This document shows positions 50,649 to 63,968 of a stretch of DNA of 64,000 bases, one piece after another. The stretch is taken from positions 62,001-126,000 of the forward strand of contig CANTFG010000283.1 of assembly GCA_947652605.1 (NCBI GenBank), read 5' to 3'. Under the pieces are notes generated by a model, which saw only the letters and a list, made by a program, of their open reading frames with translations, was not told the DNA's origin and ran no database searches. Position numbers and translations under genes: made by a program. Within the stretch, counting starts at the first letter, position 1, and each line of letters opens with the position of its first letter. The stretch comes from Elmis aenea (Eukaryota > Arthropoda > Insecta > Coleoptera > Elmidae).

Positions 50649-51812
50649 TAACATGCTAAAATTTGAACAAAATGTAACGAGCCGTTTTCGAAAAAAAATT
50701 TCAAAATTTTTAATTTTTTGAATAACTTTGTAAATTAAATTTCAAACTAGTTGAAACAAACGGCATTATACTAAGAAAATAAAACTCTATAACATACTAA
50801 AATTTGAACAAAATCGTATGAGCCGTTTTCGAGAAAAAAATTCAAAATTTTCAAAACTTTTACTTTTTTGAATAACTTTGTAAATTAAATTTCAAACTAG
50901 TTGAAACAAACGGCATTATACTAAGAAAATTAAACTCTATAACATGCTAAAATTTGAACAAAATGTAACGAGCCGTTTTCGAAAAAAAATTTCAAAATTT
51001 TTAATTTTTTGAATAACTTTGTAAATTAAATTTCAAACTAGTTGAAACAAACGGCATTATACTAAGAAAATAAAACTCTATAACATACTAAAATTTGAAC
51101 AAAATCGTATGAGCCGTTTTCGAGAAAAAAATTCAAAATTTTCAAAACTTTTACTTTTTTGAATAACTTTGTAAATTAAATTTCAAACTAGTTGAAACAA
51201 ACGGCATTATACTAAGAAAATTAAACTCTATAACATGCTAAAATTTGAACAAAATGTAACGAGCCGTTTTCGAAAAAAAATTTCAAAATTTTTAATTTTT
51301 TGAATAACTTTGTAAATTAAATTTCAAACTAGTTGAAACAAACGGCATTATACTAAGAAAATAAAACTCTATAACATACTAAAATTTGAACAAAATCGTA
51401 TGAGCCGTTTTCGAGAAAAAAATTCAAAATTTTCAAAACTTTTACTTTTTTGAATAACTTTGTAAATTAAATTTCAAACTAGTTGAAACAAACGGCATTA
51501 TACTAAGAAAATTAAACTCTATAACATGCTAAAATTTGAACAAAATGTAACGAGCCGTTTTCGAAAAAAAATTTCAAAATTTTTAATTTTTTGAATAACT
51601 TTGTAAATTAAATTTCAAACTAGTTGAAACAAACGGCATTATACTAAGAAAATAAAACTCTATAACATACTAAAATTTGAACAAAATCGTATGAGCCGTT
51701 TTCGAGAAAAAAATTCAAAATTTTCAAAACTTTTACTTTTTTGAATAACTTTGTAAATTAAATTTCAAACTAGTTGAAACAAACGGCATTATACTAAGAA
51801 AATTAAACTCTA
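50649..51812 (+). repeat. Four B2-A2 dimers in superunit copy 1
   Basis: B2 starts at 50649, 50940, 51231 and 51522. The run is matched at 58068-59231 in superunit copy 2 with the same dimer count. Confidence 0.94.
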
Positions 51813-52694
51813 TAACATGCTAAAATTTGAACAAAATGTAACGAGCCGTTTTCGAAAAAAAATTTCAAAATTTTAAAAATTTTTAATTTTTTGAATAACT
51901 TTGTAAATTAAATTTCAAACTAGTTGAAACAAACGGCATTATACTAAGAAAATAAAACTCTATAACATACTAAAATTTGAACAAAATCGTATGAGCCGTT
52001 TTCGAGAAAAAAATTCAAAATTTTCAAAATTTTTACTTTTTTGAATAACTTTGTAAATTAAATTTCAAACTAGTTGAAACAAACGGCATTATACTAAGAA
52101 AATTAAACTCTATAACATGCTAAAATTTGAACCAAATGTAACGAGCCGTTTTCGAAAAAAAATTTCAAAATTTTTAATTTTTTGAATAACTTTGTAAATT
52201 AAATTTCAAACTAGTTGAAACAAACAGCATTATACTAAGAAAATAAAACTCTATAACATACTAAAATTTGAACAAAATCGTATGAGCCGTTTTCGAGAAA
52301 AAAATTCAAAATTTTCAAAACTTTTACTTTTTTGAATAACTTTGTAAATTAAATTTCAAACTAGTTGAAACAAACGGCATTATACTAAGAAAATTAAACT
52401 CTATAACATGCTAAAATTTGAACAAAATGTAACGAGCCGTTTTCGAAAAAAAATTTCAAAATTTTTAATTTTTTGAATAACTTTGTAAATTAAATTTCAA
52501 ACTAGTTGAAACAAACGGCATTATACTAAGAAAATAAAACTCTATAACATACTAAAATTTGAACAAAATCGTATGAGCCGTTTTCGAGAAAAAAATTCAA
52601 AATTTTCAAAACTTTTACTTTTTTGAATAACTTTGTAAATTAAATTTCAAACTAGTTGAAACAAACGGCATTATACTAAGAAAATTAAACTCTA

Positions 52695-55367
52695 TAACAT
52701 GCTAAAATTTGAACAAAATGTAACGAGCCGTTTTCGAAAAAAAATTTCAAAATTTTAAAAAATTTTAATTTTTTGAATAACTTTGTAAATTAAATTTCAA
52801 ACTAGTTGAAACAAACGGCATTATACTAAGAAAATAAAACTCTATAACATACTAAAATTTGAACAAAATCGTATGAGCCGTTTTCGAGAAAAAAATTCAA
52901 AATTTTCAAAATTTTTACTTTTTTGAATAACTTTGTAAATTAAATTTCAAACTAGTTGAAACAAACGGCATTATACTAAGAAAATTAAACTCTATAACAT
53001 GCTAAAATTTGAACAAAATGTAACGAGCCGTTTTCGAAAAAAAATTTCAAAATTTTTAATTTTTTGAATAACTTTGTAAATTAAATTTCAAACTAGTTGA
53101 AACAAACGGCATTATACTAAGAAAATAAAACTCTATAACATACTAAAATTTGAACAAAATCGTATGAGCCGTTTTCGAGAAAAAAATTCAAAATTTTCAA
53201 AATTTTTACTTTTTTGAATAACTTTGTAAATTAAATTTCAAACTAGTTGAAACAAACGGCATTATACTAAGAAAATAAAACTCTATAACATACTAAAATT
53301 TGAACAAAATCGTATGAGCCGTTTTCGAGAAAAAAATTCAAAATTTTCAAAATTTTTACTTTTTTGAATAACTTTGTAAATTAAATTTCAAACTAGTTGA
53401 AACAAACGGCATTATATTAAGAAAATAAAACTCTATAACATACTAAAATTTGAACAAAATCGTATGAGCCGTTTTCGAGAAAAAAATTCAAAATTTTCAA
53501 AATTTTTACTTTTTTGAATAACTTTGTAAATTAAATTTCAAACTAGTTGAAACAAACGGCATTATACTAAGAAAATAAAACTCTATAACATACTAAAATT
53601 TGAACAAAATCGTATGAGCCGTTTTCGAGAAAAAAATTCAAAATTTTCAAAACTTTTACTTTTTTGAATAACTTTGTAAATTAAATTTCAAACTAGTTGA
53701 AACAAACGGCATTATACTAAGAAAATTAAACTCTATAACATGCTAAAATTTGAACAAAATGTAACGAGCCGTTTTCGAAAAAAAATTTCAAAATTTTAAA
53801 AAATTTTAATTTTTTGAATAACTTTGTAAATTAAATTTCAAACTAGTTGAAACAAACGGCATTATACTAAGAAAATAAAACTCTATAACATACTAAAATT
53901 TGAACAAAATCGTATGAGCCGTTTTCGAGAAAAAAATTCAAAATTTTCAAAATTTTTACTTTTTTGAATAACTTTGTAAATTAAATTTCAAACTAGTTGA
54001 AACAAACGGCATTATACTAAGAAAATTAAACTCTATAACATGCTAAAATTTGAACAAAATGTAACGAGCCGTTTTCGAAAAAAAATTTCAAAATTTTTAA
54101 TTTTTTGAATAACTTTGTAAATTAAATTTCAAACTAGTTGAAACAAACGGCATTATACTAAGAAAATAAAACTCTATAACATACTAAAATTTGAACAAAA
54201 TCGTATGAGCCGTTTTCGAGAAAAAAATTCAAAATTTTCAAAATTTTTACTTTTTTGAATAACTTTGTAAATTAAATTTCAAACTAGTTGAAACAAACGG
54301 CATTATACTAAGAAAATAAAACTCTATAACATACTAAAATTTGAACAAAATCGTATGAGCCGTTTTCGAGAAAAAAATTCAAAATTTTCAAAATTTTTAC
54401 TTTTTTGAATAACTTTGTAAATTAAATTTCAAACTAGTTGAAACAAACGGCATTATATTAAGAAAATAAAACTCTATAACATACTAAAATTTGAACAAAA
54501 TCGTATGAGCCGTTTTCGAGAAAAAAATTCAAAATTTTCAAAATTTTTACTTTTTTGAATAACTTTGTAAATTAAATTTCAAACTAGTTGAAACAAACGG
54601 CATTATACTAAGAAAATAAAACTCTATAACATACTAAAATTTGAACAAAATCGTATGAGCCGTTTTCGAGAAAAAAATTCAAAATTTTCAAAACTTTTAC
54701 TTTTTTGAATAACTTTGTAAATTAAATTTCAAACTAGTTGAAACAAACGGCATTATACTAAGAAAATTAAACTCTATAACATGCTAAAATTTGAACAAAA
54801 TGTAACGAGCCGTTTTCGAAAAAAAATTTCAAAATTTTAAAAAATTTTAATTTTTTGAATAACTTTGTAAATTAAATTTCAAACTAGTTGAAACAAACGG
54901 CATTATACTAAGAAAATAAAACTCTATAACATACTAAAATTTGAACAAAATCGTATGAGCCGTTTTCGAGAAAAAAATTCAAAATTTTCAAAATTTTTAC
55001 TTTTTTGAATAACTTTGTAAATTAAATTTCAAACTAGTTGAAACAAACGGCATTATACTAAGAAAATTAAACTCTATAACATGCTAAAATTTGAACAAAA
55101 TGTAACGAGCCGTTTTCGAAAAAAAATTTCAAAATTTTTAATTTTTTGAATAACTTTGTAAATTAAATTTCAAACTAGTTGAAACAAACGGCATTATACT
55201 AAGAAAATAAAACTCTATAACATACTAAAATTTGAACAAAATCGTATGAGCCGTTTTCGAGAAAAAAATTCAAAATTTTCAAAATTTTTACTTTTTTGAA
55301 TAACTTTGTAAATTAAATTTCAAACTAGTTGAAACAAACGGCATTATACTAAGAAAATAAAACTCTA
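52695..55367 (+). repeat. B5-headed 1,041-bp heptamers, two full and one partial
   Basis: Unit: B5, A, B2, A, A(T132), A, A2. Full units are 52695-53735 and 53736-54776. The third, from 54777, continues B5, A, B2, A and then leaves the pattern with a C133 monomer at 55368. B5 is B1 with A68. In superunit copy 2 the unit at 61137 is full and the one at 62178 is partial. Confidence 0.91.
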
Positions 55368-58067
55368 TAACATACTAAAATTTGAACAAAATCGTATGAG
55401 CCGTTTTCGAGAAAAAAATTCAAAATTTTCAAAATTTTTACTTTTTTGAATAACTTTGTAAATTAAATTTCAAACTAGTTGAAACAAACGGCATTATACC
55501 AAGAAAATTTAACTCTATAACATGCTAAAATTTGAACAAAATGTAACGAGCCGTTTTCGAAAAAAAATTTCAAAATTTTAAAAATTTTTAATTTTTTGAA
55601 TAACTTTGTAAATTAAATTTCAAACTAGTTGAAACAAACGGCATTATACTAAGAAAATAAAACTCTATAACATACTAAAATTTGAACAAAATCGTATGAG
55701 CCGTTTTCGAGAAAAAAATTCAAAATTTTCAAAATTTTTACTTTTTTGAATAACTTTGTAAATTAAATTTCAAACTAGTTGAAACAAACGGCATTATATT
55801 AAGAAAATAAAACTCTATAACATACTAAAATTTGAACAAAATCGTATGAGCCGTTTTCGAGAAAAAAATTCAAAATTTTCAAAATTTTTACTTTTTTGAA
55901 TAACTTTGTAAATTAAATTTCAAACTAGTTGAAACAAACGGCATTATACTAAGAAAATAAAACTCTATAACATACTAAAATTTGAACAAAATCGTATGAG
56001 CCGTTTTCGAGAAAAAAATTCAAAATTTTCAAAATTTTTACTTTTTTGAATAACTTTGTAAATTAAATTTCAAACTAGTTGAAACAAACGGCATTATACC
56101 AAGAAAATAAAACTCTATAACATACTAAAATTTGAACAAAATCGTATGAGCCGTTTTCGAGAAAAAAATTCAAAATTTTCAAAATTTTTACTTTTTTGAA
56201 TAACTTTGTAAATTAAATTTCAAACTAGTTGAAACCAACGGCATTATACTAAGAAAATAAAACTCTATAACATACTAAAATTTGAACAAAATCGTATGAG
56301 CCGTTTTCGAGAAAAAAATTCAAAATTTTCAAAATTTTTACTTTTTTGAATAACTTTGTAAATTAAATTTCAAACTAGTTGAAACAAACGGCATTATACC
56401 AAGAAAATTAAACTTTATAACATGCTAAAATTTGAACAAAATGTAACGAGCCGTTTTCGAAAAAAAATTTCAAAATTTTCAAAATTTTTAATTTTTTGAA
56501 TAACTTTGTAAATTAAATTTCAAACTAGTTGAAACAAACGGCATTATACTAAGAAAATAAAACTCTATAACATACTAAAATTTGAACAAAATCGTATGAG
56601 CCGTTTTCGAGAAAAAAATTCAAAATTTTCAAAATTTTTACTTTTTTGAATAACTTTGTAAATTAAATTTCAAACTAGTTGAAACAAACGGCATTATACT
56701 AAGAAAATAAAACTCTATAACATACTAAAATTTGAACAAAATCGTATGAGCCGTTTTCGAGAAAAAAATTCAAAATTTTCAAAATTTTTACTTTTTTGAA
56801 TAACTTTGTAAATTAAATTTCAAACTAGTTGAAACAAACGGCATTATACCAAGAAAATTTAACTCTATAACATGCTAAAATTTGAACAAAATGTAACGAG
56901 CCGTTTTCGAAAAAAAATTTCAAAATTTTAAAAATTTTTAATTTTTTGAATAACTTTGTAAATTAAATTTCAAACTAGTTGAAACAAACGGCATTATACT
57001 AAGAAAATAAAACTCTATAACATACTAAAATTTGAACAAAATCGTATGAGCCGTTTTCGAGAAAAAAATTCAAAATTTTCAAAATTTTTACTTTTTTGAA
57101 TAACTTTGTAAATTAAATTTCAAACTAGTTGAAACAAACGGCATTATACCAAGAAAATTTAACTCTATAACATGCTAAAATTTGAACAAAATGTAACGAG
57201 CCGTTTTCGAAAAAAAATTTCAAAATTTTAAAAATTTTTAATTTTTTGAATAACTTTGTAAATTAAATTTCAAACTAGTTGAAACAAACGGCATTATACT
57301 AAGAAAATAAAACTCTATAACATACTAAAATTTGAACAAAATCGTATGAGCCGTTTTCGAGAAAAAAATTCAAAAATTTCAAAATTTTTACTTTTTTGAA
57401 TAACTTTGCAAATTAAATTTCAAACTAGTTGAAACAAACGGCATTATACTAAGAAAATTAAACTCTATAACATGCTAAAATTTGAACAAAATGTAACAAG
57501 CCGTTTTCGAAAAAAAAATTCAAAAATTTCAAAATTTTTACTTTTTTGAATAACTTTGTAAATTAAATTTCAAACTAGTTGAAACAAACGGCATTATACT
57601 AAGAAAATAAAACTCTATAACATACTAAAATTTGAACAAAATCGTATGAGCCGTTTTCGAGAAAAAAATTCAAAATTTTCAAAACTTTTACTTTTTTGAA
57701 TAACTTTGTAAATTAAATTTCAAACTAGTTGAAACAAACGGCATTATACTAAGAAAATTAAACTCTATAACATGCTAAAATTTGAACAAAATGTAACGAG
57801 CCGTTTTCGAAAAAAAATTTCAAAATTTTAAAAATTTTTAATTTTTTGAATAACTTTGTAAATTAAATTTCAAACTAGTTGAAACAAACGGCATTATACT
57901 AAGAAAATAAAACTCTATAACATACTAAAATTTGAACAAAATCGTATGAGCCGTTTTCGAGAAAAAAATTCAAAATTTTCAAAATTTTTACTTTTTTGAA
58001 TAACTTTGTAAATTAAATTTCAAACTAGTTGAAACAAACGGCATTATACTAAGAAAATTAAACTCTA

Positions 58068-59231
58068 TAACATGCTAAAATTTGAACAAAATGTAACGAG
58101 CCGTTTTCGAAAAAAAATTTCAAAATTTTTAATTTTTTGAATAACTTTGTAAATTAAATTTCAAACTAGTTGAAACAAACGGCATTATACTAAGAAAATA
58201 AAACTCTATAACATACTAAAATTTGAACAAAATCGTATGAGCCGTTTTCGAGAAAAAAATTCAAAATTTTCAAAACTTTTACTTTTTTGAATAACTTTGT
58301 AAATTAAATTTCAAACTAGTTGAAACAAACGGCATTATACTAAGAAAATTAAACTCTATAACATGCTAAAATTTGAACAAAATGTAACGAGCCGTTTTCG
58401 AAAAAAAATTTCAAAATTTTTAATTTTTTGAATAACTTTGTAAATTAAATTTCAAACTAGTTGAAACAAACGGCATTATACTAAGAAAATAAAACTCTAT
58501 AACATACTAAAATTTGAACAAAATCGTATGAGCCGTTTTCGAGAAAAAAATTCAAAATTTTCAAAACTTTTACTTTTTTGAATAACTTTGTAAATTAAAT
58601 TTCAAACTAGTTGAAACAAACGGCATTATACTAAGAAAATTAAACTCTATAACATGCTAAAATTTGAACAAAATGTAACGAGCCGTTTTCGAAAAAAAAT
58701 TTCAAAATTTTTAATTTTTTGAATAACTTTGTAAATTAAATTTCAAACTAGTTGAAACAAACGGCATTATACTAAGAAAATAAAACTCTATAACATACTA
58801 AAATTTGAACAAAATCGTATGAGCCGTTTTCGAGAAAAAAATTCAAAATTTTCAAAACTTTTACTTTTTTGAATAACTTTGTAAATTAAATTTCAAACTA
58901 GTTGAAACAAACGGCATTATACTAAGAAAATTAAACTCTATAACATGCTAAAATTTGAACAAAATGTAACGAGCCGTTTTCGAAAAAAAATTTCAAAATT
59001 TTTAATTTTTTGAATAACTTTGTAAATTAAATTTCAAACTAGTTGAAACAAACGGCATTATACTAAGAAAATAAAACTCTATAACATACTAAAATTTGAA
59101 CAAAATCGTATGAGCCGTTTTCGAGAAAAAAATTCAAAATTTTCAAAACTTTTACTTTTTTGAATAACTTTGTAAATTAAATTTCAAACTAGTTGAAACA
59201 AACGGCATTATACTAAGAAAATTAAACTCTA
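58068..59231 (+). repeat. Four B2-A2 dimers in superunit copy 2
   Basis: B2 starts at 58068, 58359, 58650 and 58941, each followed by A2. The run sits 7,419 bp from its counterpart. Confidence 0.94.
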
Positions 59232-59381
59232 TAACATGCTAAAATTTGAACAAAATGTAACGAGCCGTTTTCGAAAAAAAATTTCAAAATTTTAAAAATT
59301 TTTAATTTTTTGAATAACTTTGTAAATTAAATTTCAAACTAGTTGAAACAAACGGCATTATACTAAGAAAATAAAACTCTA

Positions 59382-60404
59382 TAACATACTAAAATTTGAA
59401 CAAAATCGTATGAGCCGTTTTCGAGGAAAAAATTCAAAATTTTCAAAATTTTTACTTTTTTGAATAACTTTGTAAATTAAATTTCAAACTAGTTGAAACA
59501 AACGGCATTATACTAAGAAAATTAAACTCTATAACATGCTAAAATTTGAACCAAATGTAACGAGCCGTTTTCGAAAAAAAATTTCAAAATTTTTAATTTT
59601 TTGAATAACTTTGTAAATTAAATTTCAAACTAGTTGAAACAAACGGCATTATACTAAGAAAATTAAACTCTATAACATGCTAAAATTTGAACAAAATGTA
59701 ACGAGCCGTTTTCGAAAAAAAATTTCAAAATTTTTAATTTTTTGAATAACTTTGTAAATTAAATTTCAAACTAGTTGAAACAAACGGCATTATACTAAGA
59801 AAATAAAACTCTATAACATACTAAAATTTGAACAAAATCGTATGAGCCGTTTTCGAGAAAAAAATTCAAAATTTTCAAAACTTTTACTTTTTTGAATAAC
59901 TTTGTAAATTAAATTTCAAACTAGTTGAAACAAACGGCATTATACTAAGAAAATTAAACTCTATAACATGCTAAAATTTGAACAAAATGTAACGAGCCGT
60001 TTTCGAAAAAAAATTTCAAAATTTTTAATTTTTTGAATAACTTTGTAAATTAAATTTCAAACTAGTTGAAACAAACGGCATTATACTAAGAAAATAAAAC
60101 TCTATAACATACTAAAATTTGAACAAAATCGTATGAGCCGTTTTCGAGAAAAAAATTCAAAATTTTCAAAACTTTTACTTTTTTGAATAACTTTGTAAAT
60201 TAAATTTCAAACTAGTTGAAACAAACGGCATTATACTAAGAAAATTAAACTCTATAACATGCTAAAATTTGAACAAAATGTAACGAGCCGTTTTCGAAAA
60301 AAAATTTCAAAATTTTAAAAATTTTTAATTTTTTGAATAACTTTGTAAATTAAATTTCAAACTAGTTGAAACAAACGGCATTATACTAAGAAAATAAAAC
60401 TCTA
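59382..60404 (+). repeat. Extra 1,023-bp heptamer in superunit copy 2
   Basis: A, B3, B2, A2, B2, A2, B1 precedes a second A-B3 at 60405. The A monomers at 59382 and 60405 share a private change, CGAGGAAA for CGAGAAAA (G at 59426 and 60449, exactly 1,023 bp apart), so one is a recent copy of the other. The B3-B2 neighbour pair at 59532/59673 is unique in the window and marks the join. Confidence 0.92.
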
Positions 60405-61136
60405 TAACATACTAAAATTTGAACAAAATCGTATGAGCCGTTTTCGAGGAAAAAATTCAAAATTTTCAAAATTTTTACTTTTTTGAATAACTTTGTAAAT
60501 TAAATTTCAAACTAGTTGAAACAAACGGCATTATACTAAGAAAATTAAACTCTATAACATGCTAAAATTTGAACCAAATGTAACGAGCCGTTTTCGAAAA
60601 AAAATTTCAAAATTTTTAATTTTTTGAATAACTTTGTAAATTAAATTTCAAACTAGTTGAAACAAACGGCATTATACTAAGAAAATAAAACTCTATAACA
60701 TACTAAAATTTGAACAAAATCGTATGAGCCGTTTTCGAGAAAAAAATTCAAAATTTTCAAAACTTTTACTTTTTTGAATAACTTTGTAAATGAAATTTCA
60801 AACTAGTTGAAACAAACGGCATTATACTAAGAAAATTAAACTCTATAACATGCTAAAATTTGAACAAAATGTAACGAGCCGTTTTCGAAAAAAAATTTCA
60901 AAATTTTTAATTTTTTGAATAACTTTGTAAATTAAATTTCAAACTAGTTGAAACAAACGGCATTATACTAAGAAAATAAAACTCTATAACATACTAAAAT
61001 TTGAACAAAATCGTATGAGCCGTTTTCGAGAAAAAAATTCAAAATTTTCAAAACTTTTACTTTTTTGAATAACTTTGTAAATTAAATTTCAAACTAGTTG
61101 AAACAAACGGCATTATACTAAGAAAATTAAACTCTA

Positions 61137-62777
61137 TAACATGCTAAAATTTGAACAAAATGTAACGAGCCGTTTTCGAAAAAAAATTTCAAAATTTTAA
61201 AAAATTTTAATTTTTTGAATAACTTTGTAAATTAAATTTCAAACTAGTTGAAACAAACGGCATTATACTAAGAAAATAAAACTCTATAACATACTAAAAT
61301 TTGAACAAAATCGTATGAGCCGTTTTCGAGAAAAAAATTCAAAATTTTCAAAATTTTTACTTTTTTGAATAACTTTGTAAATTAAATTTCAAACTAGTTG
61401 AAACAAACGGCATTATACTAAGAAAATTAAACTCTATAACATGCTAAAATTTGAACAAAATGTAACGAGCCGTTTTCGAAAAAAAAATTCAAAATTTTTA
61501 ATTTTTTGAATAACTTTGTAAATTAAATTTCAAACTAGTTGAAACAAACGGCATTATACTAAGAAAATAAAACTCTATAACATACTAAAATTTGAACAAA
61601 ATCGTATGAGCCGTTTTCGAGAAAAAAATTCAAAATTTTCAAAATTTTTACTTTTTTGAATAACTTTGTAAATTAAATTTCAAACTAGTTGAAACAAACG
61701 GCATTATACTAAGAAAATAAAACTCTATAACATACTAAAATTTGAACAAAATCGTATGAGCCGTTTTCGAGAAAAAAATTCAAAATTTTCAAAATTTTTA
61801 CTTTTTTGAATAACTTTGTAAATTAAATTTCAAACTAGTTGAAACAAACGGCATTATATTAAGAAAATAAAACTCTATAACATACTAAAATTTGAACAAA
61901 ATCGTATGAGCCGTTTTCGAGAAAAAAATTCAAAATTTTCAAAATTTTTACTTTTTTGAATAACTTTGTAAATTAAATTTCAAACTAGTTGAAACAAACG
62001 GCATTATACTAAGAAAATAAAACTCTATAACATACTAAAATTTGAACAAAATCGTATGAGCCGTTTTCGAGAAAAAAATTCAAAATTTTCAAAACTTTTA
62101 CTTTTTTGAATAACTTTGTAAATTAAATTTCAAACTAGTTGAAACAAACGGCATTATACTAAGAAAATTAAACTCTATAACATGCTAAAATTTGAACAAA
62201 ATGTAACGAGCCGTTTTCGAAAAAAAATTTCAAAATTTTAAAAAATTTTAATTTTTTGAATAACTTTGTAAATTAAATTTCAAACTAGTTGAAACAAACG
62301 GCATTATACTAAGAAAATAAAACTCTATAACATACTAAAATTTGAACAAAATCGTATGAGCCGTTTTCGAGAAAAAAATTCAAAATTTTCAAAATTTTTA
62401 CTTTTTTGAATAACTTTGTAAATTAAATTTCAAACTAGTTGAAACAAACGGCATTATACTAAGAAAATTAAACTCTATAACATGCTAAAATTTGAACAAA
62501 ATGTAACGAGCCGTTTTCGAAAAAAAATTTCAAAATTTTTAATTTTTTGAATAACTTTGTAAATTAAATTTCAAACTAGTTGAAACAAACGGCATTATAC
62601 TAAGAAAATAAAACTCTATAACATACTAAAATTTGAACAAAATCGTATGAGCCGTTTTCGAGAAAAAAATTCAAAATTTTCAAAATTTTTACTTTTTTGA
62701 ATAACTTTGTAAATTAAATTTCAAACTAGTTGAAACAAACGGCATTATACTAAGAAAATAAAACTCTATAACATACT
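61137..62777 (+). repeat. B5-headed heptamers in superunit copy 2
   Basis: One full unit (61137-62177, with B4 in place of B2 at 61437) and one partial from 62178. That is one unit fewer than in superunit copy 1. Confidence 0.89.
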
Positions 62778-63968
62778 AAAATTTGAACAAAATCGTATGA
62801 GCCGTTTTCGAGAAAAAAATTCAAAATTTTCAAAATTTTTACTTTTTTGAATAACTTTGTAAATTAAATTTCAAACTAGTTGAAACAAACGGCATTATAC
62901 CAAGAAAATTTAACTCTATAACATGCTAAAATTTGAACAAAATGTAACGAGCCGTTTTCGAAAAAAAATTTCAAAATTTTAAAAAATTTTAATTTTTTGA
63001 ATAACTTTGTAAATTAAATTTCAAACTAGTTGAAACAAACGGCATTATACTAAGAAAATTTAACTCTATAACATACTAAAATTTGAACAAAATCGTATGA
63101 GCCGTTTTCGAGAAAAAAATTCAAAATTTTCAAAATTTTTACTTTTTTGAATAACTTTGTAAATTAAATTTCAAACTAGTTGAAACAAACGGCATTATAT
63201 TAAGAAAATAAAACTCTATAACATACTAAAATTTGAACAAAATCGTATGAGCCGTTTTCGAGAAAAAAATTCAAAATTTTCAAAATTTTTACTTTTTTGA
63301 ATAACTTTGTAAATTAAATTTCAAACTAGTTGAAACAAACGGCATTATACTAAGAAAATAAAACTCTATAACATACTAAAATTTGAACAAAATCGTATGA
63401 GCCGTTTTCGAGAAAAAAATTCAAAATTTTCAAAATTTTTACTTTTTTGAATAACTTTGTAAATTAAATTTCAAACTAGTTGAAACAAACGGCATTATAC
63501 CAAGAAAATAAAACTCTATAACATACTAAAATTTGAACAAAATCGTATGAGCCGTTTTCGAGAAAAAAATTCAAAATTTTCAAAATTTTTACTTTTTTGA
63601 ATAACTTTGTAAATTAAATTTCAAACTAGTTGAAACAAACGGCATTATACTAAGAAAATAAAACTCTATAACATACTAAAATTTGAACAAAATCGTATGA
63701 GCCGTTTTCGAGAAAAAAATTCAAAATTTTCAAAATTTTTACTTTTTTGAATAACTTTGTAAATTAAATTTCAAACTAGTTGAAACAAACGGCATTATAC
63801 CAAGAAAATTAAACTTTATAACATGCTAAAATTTGAACAAAATGTAACGAGCCGTTTTCGAAAAAAAATTTCAAAATTTTCAAAATTTTTAATTTTTTGA
63901 ATAACTTTGTAAATTAAATTTCAAACTAGTTGAAACAAACGGCATTATACTAAGAAAATAAAACTCTA

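Larger units (their letters stand above)
43566..57317. repeat. Zone 3: A2/B2 dimer and heptamer zone
   Basis: Contains 93 monomers with no D or E. It is built mainly from alternating A2 and B2 (a 291-bp dimer), punctuated by B1-A and by G-A-H-I cassettes (G at 44016, 47694, 49317 and 49608). From 52695 a seven-monomer unit of 1,041 bp headed by B5 is repeated. From 55368 the pattern turns to A and B1 with the C133 junction variant, resembling zone 1. The B1 monomers of zones 1 and 3 are alike, so zone 2 looks like a differently amplified block lying between related sequence. That order of events is inference. Confidence 0.87.
49899..57317 (+). repeat. Superunit of about 7.4 kb, copy 1
   Basis: Begins H, I, A2, B1, A, followed by four B2-A2 dimers (50649-51812), then B1, A, B3, A2, B2, A2. 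Next come B5-headed heptamers at 52695, 53736 and 54777, followed by the A/B1 mixture with C133 and T132 junction variants up to the next H at 57318. Confidence 0.9.
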
